Source: Deltaproteobacteria bacterium (GTDB lineage: Bacteria; Myxococcota; Kuafuiibacteriia; Kuafuiibacteriales; Kuafuiibacteriaceae). From it: a stretch of 64,000 nucleotides of DNA. How positions within the stretch are numbered: the stretch's first letter is position 1; every line of letters starts with the position of its first letter. Below the pieces are notes generated by a model, which worked only from the letters and a program-made list of their open reading frames with translations, was not told where the DNA came from and searched no databases. The DNA lies in NCBI GenBank assembly GCA_016713425.1, contig JADJPE010000005.1, forward strand, positions 1,426,001 to 1,490,000. Reading direction: 5' to 3'. The translations under genes were made by a program, and so were the position numbers. Positions 27,501-35,739 of this stretch are shown one piece after another.

Positions 27501-28292
27501 GGTCGGGCGATGAGAGCGCTCGAAGCCGGTCGCGTCCTGCTGGATCGCGACGCGCTCGGCGACCCCCCAGCCGCTGCGATTCGTGCCCGCGAGATTCAGC
27601 CCGCCGAAGCCGTCAGCCCGCTCACCCGAGACACACGCGGGCATCGAGGCCCCGCAAAGCCAGCGACCCAAGCCGCCGAAGCTGCGCTCAGGGCCGAGGC
27701 GAGCAAGACGGCCGAGGCAAGCAAGACGGCCGAGGCAAGCAAGGCGGCCGAGGCAAGCAAGGCGGCCGAGGCAAGCAAGGCGGCCGAGGCAAGCAAGGCG
27801 GCCGAAGCAAGCAAGACGGCCGAGGCAAGCAAGGCGGCCGAAGCAAGCAAGACGGCCGAGGCAAGCAAGGCGGCCGAAGCGAGCAAGGCGGCCGAGGCAA
27901 GCAAGACGGCCGAGGCAAGCAAGGCGGCCGAGGCAAGCAAAGCGGCCGAAGCCGAGGACTTCGAAGCGGATGTGAGCGATGCGGTGTCGCTGCTCGAAGA
28001 GATCTCCGATCCACCGAGCTATTCGAGTCGCCCTTTTGCGGCGCTCGTCGCCGAGCTTCAGGCCTCCGCAGGAAGCCGGGATTTCGATGGTCATTTCGAG
28101 GCCGGGACGGATTCCGAGAACGAAGCTCGGAGTCATCTTGGTGAGGACCTCGAGGACGAGCCGACATCGACAGACATCCTCGGGGCGGGGAGAAGATCGC
28201 GGGCGATGCCACCGACCCGTCGGGACAGCGAACGGCAGATCACTGAGATCCTCCCGATCGACCAAGGCACGGACGGGAAGAAAGGACGATAG
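24513..28292 (+). CDS. FrzS-like protein: pseudo-receiver, long coiled coil, AEASK repeat tail
   Basis: About 1259 residues from ATG 24513, which follows GAGG by 7 bases. Residues 1-120 are a receiver fold (TILIVDRDLGFAESAQRAFE, LPIILTS, DDYATKPIELPDL). The switch Thr/Ser and Lys are retained, but the phospho-acceptor region reads VLIVSVELGDSS, so the usual Asp is replaced and it is probably a pseudo-receiver. Residues ~255-1030 are a nearly continuous coiled coil. Then come fourteen AEASK[T/A] hexapeptides and an acidic tail. This layout resembles FrzS, the pole-to-pole motility protein of Myxococcus. A polar cytoskeletal or motility role is inferred. Confidence 0.8.
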   Translation: MRTILIVDRDLGFAESAQRAFEAAGHRAIIRDDAQISDLRQIRPSVLIVSVELGDSSFRGFSLCSRIRRDKELSDLPIILTSAEPREDALRKHAESPDRADDYATKPIELPDLVERTRKLAGAGDDDSDNRGAQDDDGSSVEHDPDEATLEGDRPGRPSARDDRLLLASDPGASEFDEFAGLRARSEPSVRLPGLRFTSAGTEPGASADAARPEIGQVWPAEVFEAAIRQESGDEPPPPSMRKPTAEERVAYLRELVNYHKAKDVAIQKVWRLVQDRGAEIERLVVALHDERAALRGEVESLAAGQAQAIRAREEIEHNFREFDRQIRGIFAEKDHEQTHIIEERDQVQSELAAVRMELDAAQARHLDDEHRLRIIQEELEDLSATREALQQTLAEYKFLRETAENDLSEVRARLAMTEAVADERADEISQLRDSLDSLALEDGAKIRALEEAHKEALAETHAKHADAMASMQSEFEANIEAMEASHVFELQEARQHSDRAILELEGSIEDLHAQIENERRAFEDRLTTDRATLEQEHIAQLTTAEAQRIDAENIAAEATRRAEDLAQRLSTTERALTREINVLKAELEAANEALATAREEGQRAAEDVEALTSRNSEIEAEATELSRDLETSRQRIETLERDLADAQAEHSEEKRALEATLEERTRQYSQEIETLEQDLEDAQAELMEKLADLDRQRRATQVAETRVQDLETSRKLTERSLRSAESSVENLAQKLRDAEMKLSEARASLQQEESLRIKAEEEARSTLEAYEQEQREHDETEANAANLEAELAALKRESKADATKASAQIDASKQELARITQSLHETQQDFERATAERDGIIGSLEARLKESERLRAEDAQALQEKSNAITNLKSQVDRSMESVDAARTAAQELTNRLEEAEDEVDRLEQRVAELGANLEQTQSALADKGRSASQTSQLLAEVEQALERERKRNAEGTKIRADLERQLEATRQRTEALQDESIALLETIAQRQATVGRAMRALEAGRVLLDRDALGDPPAAAIRAREIQPAEAVSPLTRDTRGHRGPAKPATQAAEAALRAEASKTAEASKTAEASKAAEASKAAEASKAAEASKAAEASKTAEASKAAEASKTAEASKAAEASKAAEASKTAEASKAAEASKAAEAEDFEADVSDAVSLLEEISDPPSYSSRPFAALVAELQASAGSRDFDGHFEAGTDSENEARSHLGEDLEDEPTSTDILGAGRRSRAMPPTRRDSERQITEILPIDQGTDGKKGR
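27693..27944. repeat. 18-bp tandem array, 14 copies, encoding AEASK[T/A]
   Basis: Fourteen uninterrupted 18-bp units encode AEASK followed by Thr or Ala (T,T,A,A,A,A,T,A,T,A,A,T,A,A in order). Apart from this dimorphism and a few GAG/GAA and GCA/GCG changes the units are identical. It lies in the FrzS-like gene between coiled coil and acidic tail. Confidence 0.95.
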
Positions 28293-28301
28293 AAGGCTCG
28301 C

Positions 28302-29396
28302 GTGAGGACTGCGGACACAGAACCAGAACCGGCGTCGGACCACGATGGCCAGCATTTCGTCGTTCGGCTGCTGGACGCCTGGTATGTGGCCTGCCAAAGC
28401 CGCCAACTCCGACAACGCCCAATCAGCCGGCGGATCTTCAACACCCCGATCGTTCTCTTCCGCGGCTCAGACGGACGGCCAGCCGCCCTCCTCGACCGCT
28501 GTGCCCATCGAAACGCCCCACTCTCCCTGGGGACTTGCCAGGACGGAGCCTTGGAATGCCCGTATCACGGCTGGCTCTTCGGCACCGACGGCGGGTGCCA
28601 AGGCATCCCAGCGCTTTGTGGTTCCCAGCCAGGACGAGGACATCGCGTCCCAAGGTTCGAGACCCAAGAACAACAGGGATTCGTCTGGGTCTACGCCCGC
28701 GCCGACGTCGAGCCCAAGACCACGCCGTTCGTCTTTCCTCACGTCGACGAGCCCGCGTACGCAACCGTCCGATACCAAGCAACCTCCCCCGGAACGCTCC
28801 ACGCCAACCTCGAAAACATCTTGGACGTCCCACACACCGCCTACCTCCACCGCGGACTCTTTCGAGGCGTCGAGCGCAACAAAGTCACCGCAACCGTTCG
28901 CCGATTCGCGAAGCACGCCGAGGCCGAGTTCGTGGGCGAACCCGTTCCGAAGGGACTCCTTGGCCGAATCCTGGCCCCAAGGGGCGGAACTGTGGTGCAT
29001 TTCGATCGCTTCGTTCTCCCGTCGATCGCCCAAGTCGACTACGCCCTGGGCGAAAATCACGTGATAGCAACGACCGCGCTAACCCCCACCCGTGACGACG
29101 AGGTCGTGCTGAATTCGGTCATCACGTTCAAGACAGTGATGCCGCGCATCTTGATCCAACCACTCCTCGTCCCGATCGGAAAGCGCGTGTTGGCTCAAGA
29201 CCGCGCGATGCTCAAGGCCCAACTGCAACGCATTCAAGATTTCGGAAAAGAACAGTTCGTTTCGACCGAGGTCGATCTTCTCGGCCCGCACATCTGGCGT
29301 CTCCTGCGACAAGCCGCGCGCAACGTACCCGAGCCCCAAGAAACGACGCCGGACCTTCCGGCGGTGTTCGAAAACACCGTTGAACTGATGGCCTAG
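28302..29396 (+). CDS. Rieske-type aromatic-ring/steroid oxygenase
   Basis: A 364-residue protein; GTG 28302 follows GAAGG by 6 bases. The Rieske [2Fe-2S] ligands are Cys67/His69 (CAHRNAPLS) and Cys86/His89 (CPYHGW). The mononuclear iron site is in ENILDVPHTAYLHRG (His178, His183), with Asp175 as the likely electron-bridging residue. The C-terminal domain is the usual helix-grip fold. Such single-component-like oxygenases act on sterols, carotenoid-like or aromatic compounds (for example KshA, VanA, chlorophyllide a oxygenase types). No reductase or ferredoxin gene is adjacent. The substrate cannot be assigned. Confidence 0.88.
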   Translation: MRTADTEPEPASDHDGQHFVVRLLDAWYVACQSRQLRQRPISRRIFNTPIVLFRGSDGRPAALLDRCAHRNAPLSLGTCQDGALECPYHGWLFGTDGGCQGIPALCGSQPGRGHRVPRFETQEQQGFVWVYARADVEPKTTPFVFPHVDEPAYATVRYQATSPGTLHANLENILDVPHTAYLHRGLFRGVERNKVTATVRRFAKHAEAEFVGEPVPKGLLGRILAPRGGTVVHFDRFVLPSIAQVDYALGENHVIATTALTPTRDDEVVLNSVITFKTVMPRILIQPLLVPIGKRVLAQDRAMLKAQLQRIQDFGKEQFVSTEVDLLGPHIWRLLRQAARNVPEPQETTPDLPAVFENTVELMA

Positions 29397-29438
29397 GCCG
29401 ACCAAGGCTCACGGCACGCTCAAGGCACGCTCACCACC

Positions 29439-30287
29439 ATGAAGGCAAATCTCAATGGATCCCGGGTGCACATGAGACCGCTCGCAGCGCTAAGCAAGGA
29501 AGAAGCGGCGCGGATTTCCGTGCTCTTCTCCGACATCGACGACACGATCACGACGGATGGGAAGCTGACCGCCCAGGCGTACGACGCGCTCTGGCGCCTT
29601 CACGACGTCGGCCTGACGGTCGTCCCGGTGACCGGCCGTCCCGCAGGATGGTGTGACCATATTGCCCGCTTCTGGCCTGTGGCCGGTATCATCGGCGAAA
29701 ATGGCGCGTTCTATATGCGCTACGATCGCGTGCGCCGCCGAATGTTCGAGATGCACGCGCTCAGCACGGAGGAGCGAGCCTTGAATCGCAGACGACTCGA
29801 ACTGATCCGAGCGCGCATCGCCCGCGAGGTGCCGAATGCCGGCATCGCATCAGACCAGCCCTACCGCCAGTACGATCTCGCGGTCGACTTCTGCGAAGAT
29901 GTGCCCCGACTTTCGGGGGCGGAGATCGCACAGATCGTCGCGATCTTCGAAGACGCCGGTGCCACCGCGAAGGTGAGCTCCATTCACGTCAACGGCTGGT
30001 TCGGCCACTACGACAAGCTCACGATGATGAAGCGCTTCGCGCACGACGTCTTCGGGCTGGACCTCGACGCCCCGGAGACCCAACAACGCGTCGCCTACAT
30101 GGGCGACTCGCCGAACGATGAACCGGGGTTTCGATTCTTCCGGTACAGCATCGCCGTCGCCAACATCGCCGGTTTCGCGGACGCCCTCGAGCATCCGCCC
30201 GCCTTCGTGACGCAGGCCGAATCAGGTGCCGGGTTCACCGAAGCCGCCGATTGGATACTGTCGGCGCGGTCCGAAGAATCGCAGTGA
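29439..30287 (+). CDS. HAD-superfamily sugar-phosphate phosphatase
   Basis: A 282-residue HAD phosphatase with motif I FSDIDDTITTDG (Asp32, Asp34), motif II VTGRPAGW, a Cof-type alpha/beta cap in the middle, a motif III Lys (YDKLTMMKRF) and motif IV YMGDSPNDEPGF. The type IIB cap is typical of trehalose-6-phosphate, sucrose-6-phosphate and mannosyl-3-phosphoglycerate phosphatases. All catalytic residues are present. It is 42 bases downstream of the Rieske oxygenase on the same strand. No partner synthase is nearby, so the substrate is open. An in-frame downstream Met at residue 12 is an alternative start. Confidence 0.88.
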   Translation: MKANLNGSRVHMRPLAALSKEEAARISVLFSDIDDTITTDGKLTAQAYDALWRLHDVGLTVVPVTGRPAGWCDHIARFWPVAGIIGENGAFYMRYDRVRRRMFEMHALSTEERALNRRRLELIRARIAREVPNAGIASDQPYRQYDLAVDFCEDVPRLSGAEIAQIVAIFEDAGATAKVSSIHVNGWFGHYDKLTMMKRFAHDVFGLDLDAPETQQRVAYMGDSPNDEPGFRFFRYSIAVANIAGFADALEHPPAFVTQAESGAGFTEAADWILSARSEESQ

Positions 30288-30392
30288 CATCAGCGCTCGA
30301 TGCGTCATCGTCCCGAAGGTGGGGAGCAATCGGTCTTCTGGCGCCCGTAGCTTCTTGTCGTGTCGCCCTCAGCGCTGCTATGGGCGAGCTCC

Positions 30393-32582
30393 ATGCACAT
30401 TCGAAGAAGACAGTGGGCCACTCGCCCAAACACCGCCTCTTTGCGAGGTTCTACGACCGCCTTCCTGGCGTTTTCATGGGCCCTAGGCTGCGCGACTTCC
30501 CAGACGAGCCCGATCGCCAACGACAGCAGTCACCCAGCAACTGAGCCCGGAAGTTCCGGAGCGCCGTCGACCGAAGCATCGGCGTCCACGTCAAAGGCAC
30601 GTCAAGACGCGACGTCGCTGACGGCGTCGAGCCCTTGGGCATCCGTCGAGGCGGTCGAGCGCTTCTGCGAAGAGAAGCTCACGCGCGCCGAGACACTGCG
30701 CAACCAACTGAAAGCCAAGAATGCACCGAAAGGAACGCTAGATCCCGAGGACGCACGAACGGGGACATCGATCCTGGTGCCCTATAACCTGATGCTGACG
30801 GAGATCGACACCCTCGCCGGCACGGTGAGCTTGATCTCGAACGTCCATCCGGAGCGACCTATCCGCGACGCGGCCGAAGCATGCGAGCGACGGGTCCAAA
30901 CGCTGGCCAACGACCAGAACCTCGATCCCGAGCTCTATGCGGTCGTGAAGAGCGTCGACATCTCGGCCCTCGATGCGGGCGGCAAGCGGTTCGTCGAAAA
31001 GGTCCTGCGAGAGTTCCGCCGATCGGGTGTCGACAAAGACGAAGCCACCCGCGCAAAACTCAAGAAACTCCACGATGAAATGGTTGAGGTCGGTCAGGAA
31101 TTCTCGCGCACGATTCGTGACGACGTTCGCCAGATCGAGGTGGAGAGCGCCGACGATCTCAAAGGCCTTCCCGAGGATTTCATCAAAGCGCACACGCCAA
31201 ACGACGCGGGGAGGATCGTCCTGACCACCAACTACCCCGACTATTTTCCTGTTCAGCAGTACGCCGAGAAGGCTGACGTGCGTAGGAGGCTGACCGAGGT
31301 GTTCTTGGCGCGCGGCTATCCGGCCAACGAGAAGACCCTCCAACATCTCCTCGAGCTGCGCCGCGCATACGCCGAGACGCTCGGCTACAAGAACTGGGTC
31401 GACTACACGGCCGAAGTCATGATGGCGAAAGACGCGAGGACGATCGGCCGCTTCATCGAAGACGTCGCGAAGATCGCGCGCCCGCGCATGCAGCGCGACC
31501 TCAAGACTCTGCTCGCCCGGAAACGCCAAGACGACCGCCGGGCGAAAGCGGTCGAGACCTGGGACCGCTTCTATTACGTCGAGAAAGTCCGCGCCGAGAA
31601 ATACGGCTTCGACTCCCGGTCGGTGCGTCCGTACTTCGAGTTTGGGCGCGTCACCGATGGACTGATGAAGCTCTATGGTGCGCTCTTCGGCGTCCGTTTC
31701 GAGCTCGTGAAGAACGCGCCTGTCTGGCACCCATCCGTCCTCGCCTACGATCTCTACATGGGTGACGAGTACTCGGGCCGCTTCTACCTCGATATGCATC
31801 CGCGCGACGGTAAGTACGGGCACGCCGCAATGTTCTCGATGGTCACCGGATTGACGGGCGGCCAAGCGCCCCAAGCTGCGCTGGTGTGCAACTTCCCCGA
31901 CCCGAGTCAGTCAGAAGGTCCCGCGCTCATGGAGCACGAGCAAGTGGTGACCTACTTCCACGAGTTTGGACATCTCATCCATCATCTCTTGGCGCGAGGG
32001 TCACCCTGGGTGAACCAGGCGGGTATCTCCACCGAACCAGACTTCGTCGAGGCGCCCTCGCAGCTTCTCGAGGAGTGGGCGTGGGACGCAAAGTCGCTTC
32101 AGCAGTTCGCCAAGCATGTTGAGACGAATGAGCCGATTCCGACCGAGATGATCGACAAGATGCGCGCCTCATCCGAGTTCGGAAAAGGTGTTCACGTCAT
32201 GCGCCAGGTCTTCTACACCGCATTGAGCTACGACCTTCACGAGGTGTCACCGAAGAAGCTGAAGCTCGACCGTTTTGCGGAGCAAATCGAGCGCAAATAC
32301 AGTCCGTATCCACACATCAAGGGCACGCACGTGTACGCAAGCTTTGGTCACCTCGATGGCTACAGCTCGATGTACTACACCTATCAATGGTCCTTGGTCC
32401 TGGCGAAGGACATCTTCACCCGGTTCGAAAAGGCTGGCCTCGACGACTTGACGACAGCCCGCGCCTATCGAGACGAGGTGCTCCTGCCCGGCGGTGCGCG
32501 ACCAGCGGCCGAGTCGGTTGAGGCTTTCTTGGGCCGGACATCGAACCTCGTTGCCTATCGCGCGTGGCTCGAACGGGAATAG
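30393..32582 (+). CDS. M3-family oligopeptidase, predicted lipoprotein
   Basis: About 729 residues from ATG 30393 (GTG 30360 also possible). The N-terminus has a hydrophobic stretch ending in a lipobox-like LGC (AFLAFSWALGCATS), followed by a Ser/Thr-rich linker. The catalytic zinc motif is HEFGHLIHHLL (His523, Glu524, His527), with the third Glu in the EAPSQLLEEW segment about 30 residues later, as in thimet oligopeptidase/neurolysin. A substrate-binding HVYASFGHL...Y segment is near the C-terminus. M3 enzymes cleave short peptides and are usually cytoplasmic. Lipidation and export here are unusual and inferred from the lipobox. Confidence 0.9.
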   Translation: MHIRRRQWATRPNTASLRGSTTAFLAFSWALGCATSQTSPIANDSSHPATEPGSSGAPSTEASASTSKARQDATSLTASSPWASVEAVERFCEEKLTRAETLRNQLKAKNAPKGTLDPEDARTGTSILVPYNLMLTEIDTLAGTVSLISNVHPERPIRDAAEACERRVQTLANDQNLDPELYAVVKSVDISALDAGGKRFVEKVLREFRRSGVDKDEATRAKLKKLHDEMVEVGQEFSRTIRDDVRQIEVESADDLKGLPEDFIKAHTPNDAGRIVLTTNYPDYFPVQQYAEKADVRRRLTEVFLARGYPANEKTLQHLLELRRAYAETLGYKNWVDYTAEVMMAKDARTIGRFIEDVAKIARPRMQRDLKTLLARKRQDDRRAKAVETWDRFYYVEKVRAEKYGFDSRSVRPYFEFGRVTDGLMKLYGALFGVRFELVKNAPVWHPSVLAYDLYMGDEYSGRFYLDMHPRDGKYGHAAMFSMVTGLTGGQAPQAALVCNFPDPSQSEGPALMEHEQVVTYFHEFGHLIHHLLARGSPWVNQAGISTEPDFVEAPSQLLEEWAWDAKSLQQFAKHVETNEPIPTEMIDKMRASSEFGKGVHVMRQVFYTALSYDLHEVSPKKLKLDRFAEQIERKYSPYPHIKGTHVYASFGHLDGYSSMYYTYQWSLVLAKDIFTRFEKAGLDDLTTARAYRDEVLLPGGARPAAESVEAFLGRTSNLVAYRAWLERE

Positions 32583-32584
32583 CG

Positions 32585-32617
32585 ATCACCGAGCAATCAC
32601 CGAGCAATCACCGAGGA
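32585..32617. repeat. 11-bp tandem repeat, three copies
   Basis: Three units of ATCACCGAGCA (last copy one mismatch) sit between the convergent stops of the M3 peptidase and the desulfurase gene and extend into the latter's final codons. Confidence 0.8.
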
Positions 32618-34383
32618 GACTCGGCTTCCATCCACCGGTCGGCGCATCGTCCTGCAAACTCGGCGCTGACCTCATCGCCCGCGATCCGATAGCGACCCGC
32701 CCATTTTCGATCCATGACGACCTGAAGGGTCTCCAGGAATCGGTCGACGTCTTGATCGTCGCTGTAGAGGCCGAAGCTGGCTCTCACCGCACCTGCACCG
32801 TCGGCGCTCGGATGATGAGTCCGCAGGAGGCGTTCCATGTAAATCTGCGCACAGAATCGTCCGTTTCGCACGGCCAGCCCACCTTCCTCCGAGAGAACCG
32901 CCGCCGTCAGGAGGTCCTCGACCCCATCGACGTTGAATGAGATGACACCGAGCCGGTTCTCGGGATCCGGAGGCCCATAAATGGTGACGCCACCCATCGC
33001 TTCCATCGCGCTCATGGTGCGCCGCGTCAGCGAGATCTCGTGCGCGCGGATCGCGTCTCGTCCGATCGACTGAATGAACCGCAAAGACTCGGCCAACCCC
33101 ACGACCCCAGCGATGTTCGGCGTGCCGCCGTGATGACGGTCGGGCGCATCGAGGTACGTCGCGGACGTCGGCGTGACCTGAGAAGCCGTGCCTCCGCCAG
33201 CAAGGTACGGTGGGGCTTGGGTCATCGAAGCCCGAGGCCCATACAAGAAACCAACGCCGAACGGCGCATACGCTTTGTGTCCAGCGGCGGCCACGAAGTC
33301 GAGGTGCGCGTCGTCATCGGCCGCCTTCACGTCGAGCGGCGCTCGGGCCAGAAGCTGAGCCGCGTCGACGAGAATCAGCGCGCCCTTGGCATGGGCCATG
33401 CGTGCGATTTGGTGGATGGGCGGCATCAGCCCCGTAATGTTCGAGCCCCCGGTCACCGCGACCAACTTCACCGTGTTCGAGGAGAGAAGCGCCTCGAGAT
33501 AGCCGAGGTCGAGCTGACCGTCATCGTCGACTCGACATCGGAGCACCGGACCGCGCTGGCGATGTGGGAGCTCGTTCGAGTGATGCTCCATCTCGGTCGT
33601 GATCGTCGCGCCTGGCCGATCAGCGAGGATATGCCCCGCCAGATCGATCGCCTGCGTCGTATTCTGGGTGAAGCACACGCAGCCGTCATCGAGATTTGCG
33701 CCGATGAATTCTGCGACCACCCCATAGGCCTCATCGAATCGTTCCGTCGCCTTCCGCGAGAGGAGGTGCGTGCCGCGATGAACGTTGGCGTACTCCTCAC
33801 CGAGGAAGTGTGTGTAAGCGCGCAAGACCGACTTCGGCGCGTGCGTGCTCGCCGCGTGGTCTAGATAGACGACGTCGCGCATGCCTACACCCAAGACCGG
33901 GACCTTTCGGCCGACGATCGAGAACTCCCGCCGCACCTCGGCCCAGGTACGCGGCTTCTGGTCCCCACGCCCGCTCTCATGCTCACTGCCTTCTCGAACC
34001 GCGCACTCGGTGGCACCACGAAGCGGCAACGAGAGCGCCCGCCAGCGCTGGATGCCGCCCTCGAGACTGAAGACCTTCGCGTAGCCCATGCGCAGAAGGA
34101 CATCAGCAGCCAATGCCGAGCGCTTGCCACTTTGACAGTAGACATAGATCGGAGCCGTGCGATCCGGAATGCGAGACCCGATCGAACTCTCGATGAGCCC
34201 GCGCGGAACGAGTTGAGCGCCAGCCAGCACGCCGCCCGTCCATTCCTCCGGCTCGCGCACGTCGAGCACCGTCACCGGCGCATCGAGGACATCCATCAAC
34301 GGCGCGAGCGCCTCACACGTAATCTGCGGGACCCGCGTCAAGGCATCGCGCACGAATCGTTCGTAGGTCCAATCTTCAGTCAT
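32608..34383 (-). CDS. Rhodanese-cysteine desulfurase fusion (SufS/CsdA-like)
   Basis: About 591 residues from ATG 34383, with GGAGG 11 bases upstream; upstream in-frame starts exist. Residues ~15-120 are a rhodanese domain (VLDVREPEEWTGGVLAGAQL; active-site loop CQSGKRS). After a ~50-residue linker comes a class V aminotransferase fold: VVYLDHAASTHAP, FTQNTTQAI, TEMEHHSNELP, VDAAQLLA, the PLP lysine in AAGHKAYAPFG, and GGTPNIAGVVGLAESL. Cysteine desulfurases move sulfur from cysteine to a persulfide; a fused rhodanese could receive it directly. The RFCAQ segment may carry the mobile catalytic Cys. It is last in a strand-consistent cluster with an aminotransferase and a methyltransferase. Confidence 0.88.
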   Translation of the reverse strand: MTEDWTYERFVRDALTRVPQITCEALAPLMDVLDAPVTVLDVREPEEWTGGVLAGAQLVPRGLIESSIGSRIPDRTAPIYVYCQSGKRSALAADVLLRMGYAKVFSLEGGIQRWRALSLPLRGATECAVREGSEHESGRGDQKPRTWAEVRREFSIVGRKVPVLGVGMRDVVYLDHAASTHAPKSVLRAYTHFLGEEYANVHRGTHLLSRKATERFDEAYGVVAEFIGANLDDGCVCFTQNTTQAIDLAGHILADRPGATITTEMEHHSNELPHRQRGPVLRCRVDDDGQLDLGYLEALLSSNTVKLVAVTGGSNITGLMPPIHQIARMAHAKGALILVDAAQLLARAPLDVKAADDDAHLDFVAAAGHKAYAPFGVGFLYGPRASMTQAPPYLAGGGTASQVTPTSATYLDAPDRHHGGTPNIAGVVGLAESLRFIQSIGRDAIRAHEISLTRRTMSAMEAMGGVTIYGPPDPENRLGVISFNVDGVEDLLTAAVLSEEGGLAVRNGRFCAQIYMERLLRTHHPSADGAGAVRASFGLYSDDQDVDRFLETLQVVMDRKWAGRYRIAGDEVSAEFAGRCADRWMEAESPR

Positions 34384-34453
34384 GGTTCGAGCGACCTCCA
34401 GAACCCCCATGGGCTCAATGAACTTAGCGTCTCTCGGAGACAATCACGAGCCT

Positions 34454-35671
34454 CTAGGCTCGAGGCAACGCACCGCGGCCAGACTCGAGGTAGCGCGGGA
34501 TTGCGGCCGCGAGACAGAGCGCGGCGCGGCGAAGCGCTTCGCATTCCAAGACATAGGCGATCCGCGCCTCCTTCGTTCCGAGACCGGGGGTCGAGTAAAA
34601 GCCACTCGCGGGCGCGAGCATCACCGTCTCACCATCCAAGGAGAAATCCGTCAGAAGCCATGCAGCAAACCGATCTACGTCGTCCACGGGGAAGGTAGCC
34701 ATCGTGTAGAAGGCACCCTCAGGCGTATAGGTCTGAACGCCTTCGATCTGCCGGAGACCGTCAACCAGCACGTCGCGTCGCCGCGTGTATTCTGCGACGA
34801 CCTCATCAAAGTATGTTTGCGGCGTCGCGAAGGCGGCAAGTGCAGCACGCTGGTCGACGGTCGCCGGACAAAGACGGGCGAAAGCCATCCGCATCGCAGC
34901 CTGGTGCACCTCCGGATTCTTGGAGACGAAGAACCCGATTCGTGCGCCACACGCGGAGTACCGTTTCGACACACTGTCAACCACGATGACGCGATCGAGC
35001 ACCTGGTCGAGCGTCAGGGCGCTCGTAACCTTGACCCCGTCGTAGGCGAACTCACGGTACGCCTCGTCGGAGATGAGAAAGAGATCGTGTCGCAGGGCGA
35101 CCTCGCCCAGTCGCGACATCTCTTCGCTTGAGTAGATCGCTCCTGTCGGATTTCCCGGAGAGGTAACGAGGATGGCCTTCGTTCGCTCCGTGATGGCTGC
35201 CTCGATCGTCTCGATGTCCGGCAGATGGAAACCTGAGTCGATCGACGAAGAAACAGCGCGAAGATGGACGCCGTACTCGGCGGCGAAGCCAAGATAGTTG
35301 GCGTAGAATGGTTCGAAGACGAGGACTTCGTCTCCCGGGTCTGCGACCGCGCAGAGTGAAAACCGGATCGCTTCACTTCCACCCGTCGTCACGATCACGT
35401 CCGATGCGTCGACCGCCGATCCGTGGCGCGCGTAGTCTGCGGCCGCCGCCTCGCGCAGCGCCGGGATTCCGAGCGACGGGCCATACGCAAGCACGGGCTC
35501 ATCGTAGGTCTGATAGGCCTCGATCATTGCGCGAGGCGTGTGCACATCGGGTTGCCCGATGTTCAGGCGATGAACGTGAACCCCTCGCGAAGCCGTCGCA
35601 TCGGCGAGCGGCGTCAACCGCCGAATGGGCGACGCGGGTATGTTCTGGGCGCGAAGAGATACGACAGGCAC
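34454..35671 (-). CDS. PLP-dependent aminotransferase class I/II (aspartate aminotransferase-like)
   Basis: About 405 residues. GTG 35671 was chosen because the protein then starts with the family-typical RAQNIPASPIRRLTPLAD; longer frames run into the upstream methyltransferase gene. Motifs: LNIGQPDVHTP, VTTGGSEAIRFSL, SPGNPTGAIYS, ISDEAYREFAYDG, and VDSVSKRYSACGARIGF with the PLP lysine in SKRYS. The C-terminal domain has the usual ARIAYVLE segment with the substrate-carboxylate Arg. It belongs to the aspartate-aminotransferase-like fold type I enzymes; the amino acid used cannot be told. It is ~70 bp from both neighbours on the same strand, probably one operon. Confidence 0.9.
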   Translation of the reverse strand: MPVVSLRAQNIPASPIRRLTPLADATASRGVHVHRLNIGQPDVHTPRAMIEAYQTYDEPVLAYGPSLGIPALREAAAADYARHGSAVDASDVIVTTGGSEAIRFSLCAVADPGDEVLVFEPFYANYLGFAAEYGVHLRAVSSSIDSGFHLPDIETIEAAITERTKAILVTSPGNPTGAIYSSEEMSRLGEVALRHDLFLISDEAYREFAYDGVKVTSALTLDQVLDRVIVVDSVSKRYSACGARIGFFVSKNPEVHQAAMRMAFARLCPATVDQRAALAAFATPQTYFDEVVAEYTRRRDVLVDGLRQIEGVQTYTPEGAFYTMATFPVDDVDRFAAWLLTDFSLDGETVMLAPASGFYSTPGLGTKEARIAYVLECEALRRAALCLAAAIPRYLESGRGALPRA

Positions 35672-35739
35672 GATGACGGTTGTTTCCGGCGAGTCTGACC
35701 AGAGAGTCAAGGACTGCGTGGTCGAGCCGCGAACCCAAT

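Noticed and set aside
27583..28212. Alternative-frame and minus-strand frames across the AEASK repeats
   Set aside because: The coiled-coil protein runs through the repeats in frame; the others are periodic artefacts.
33040..33864. Plus-strand frame opposite the desulfurase fusion
   Set aside because: Antisense shadow of a strongly conserved gene.
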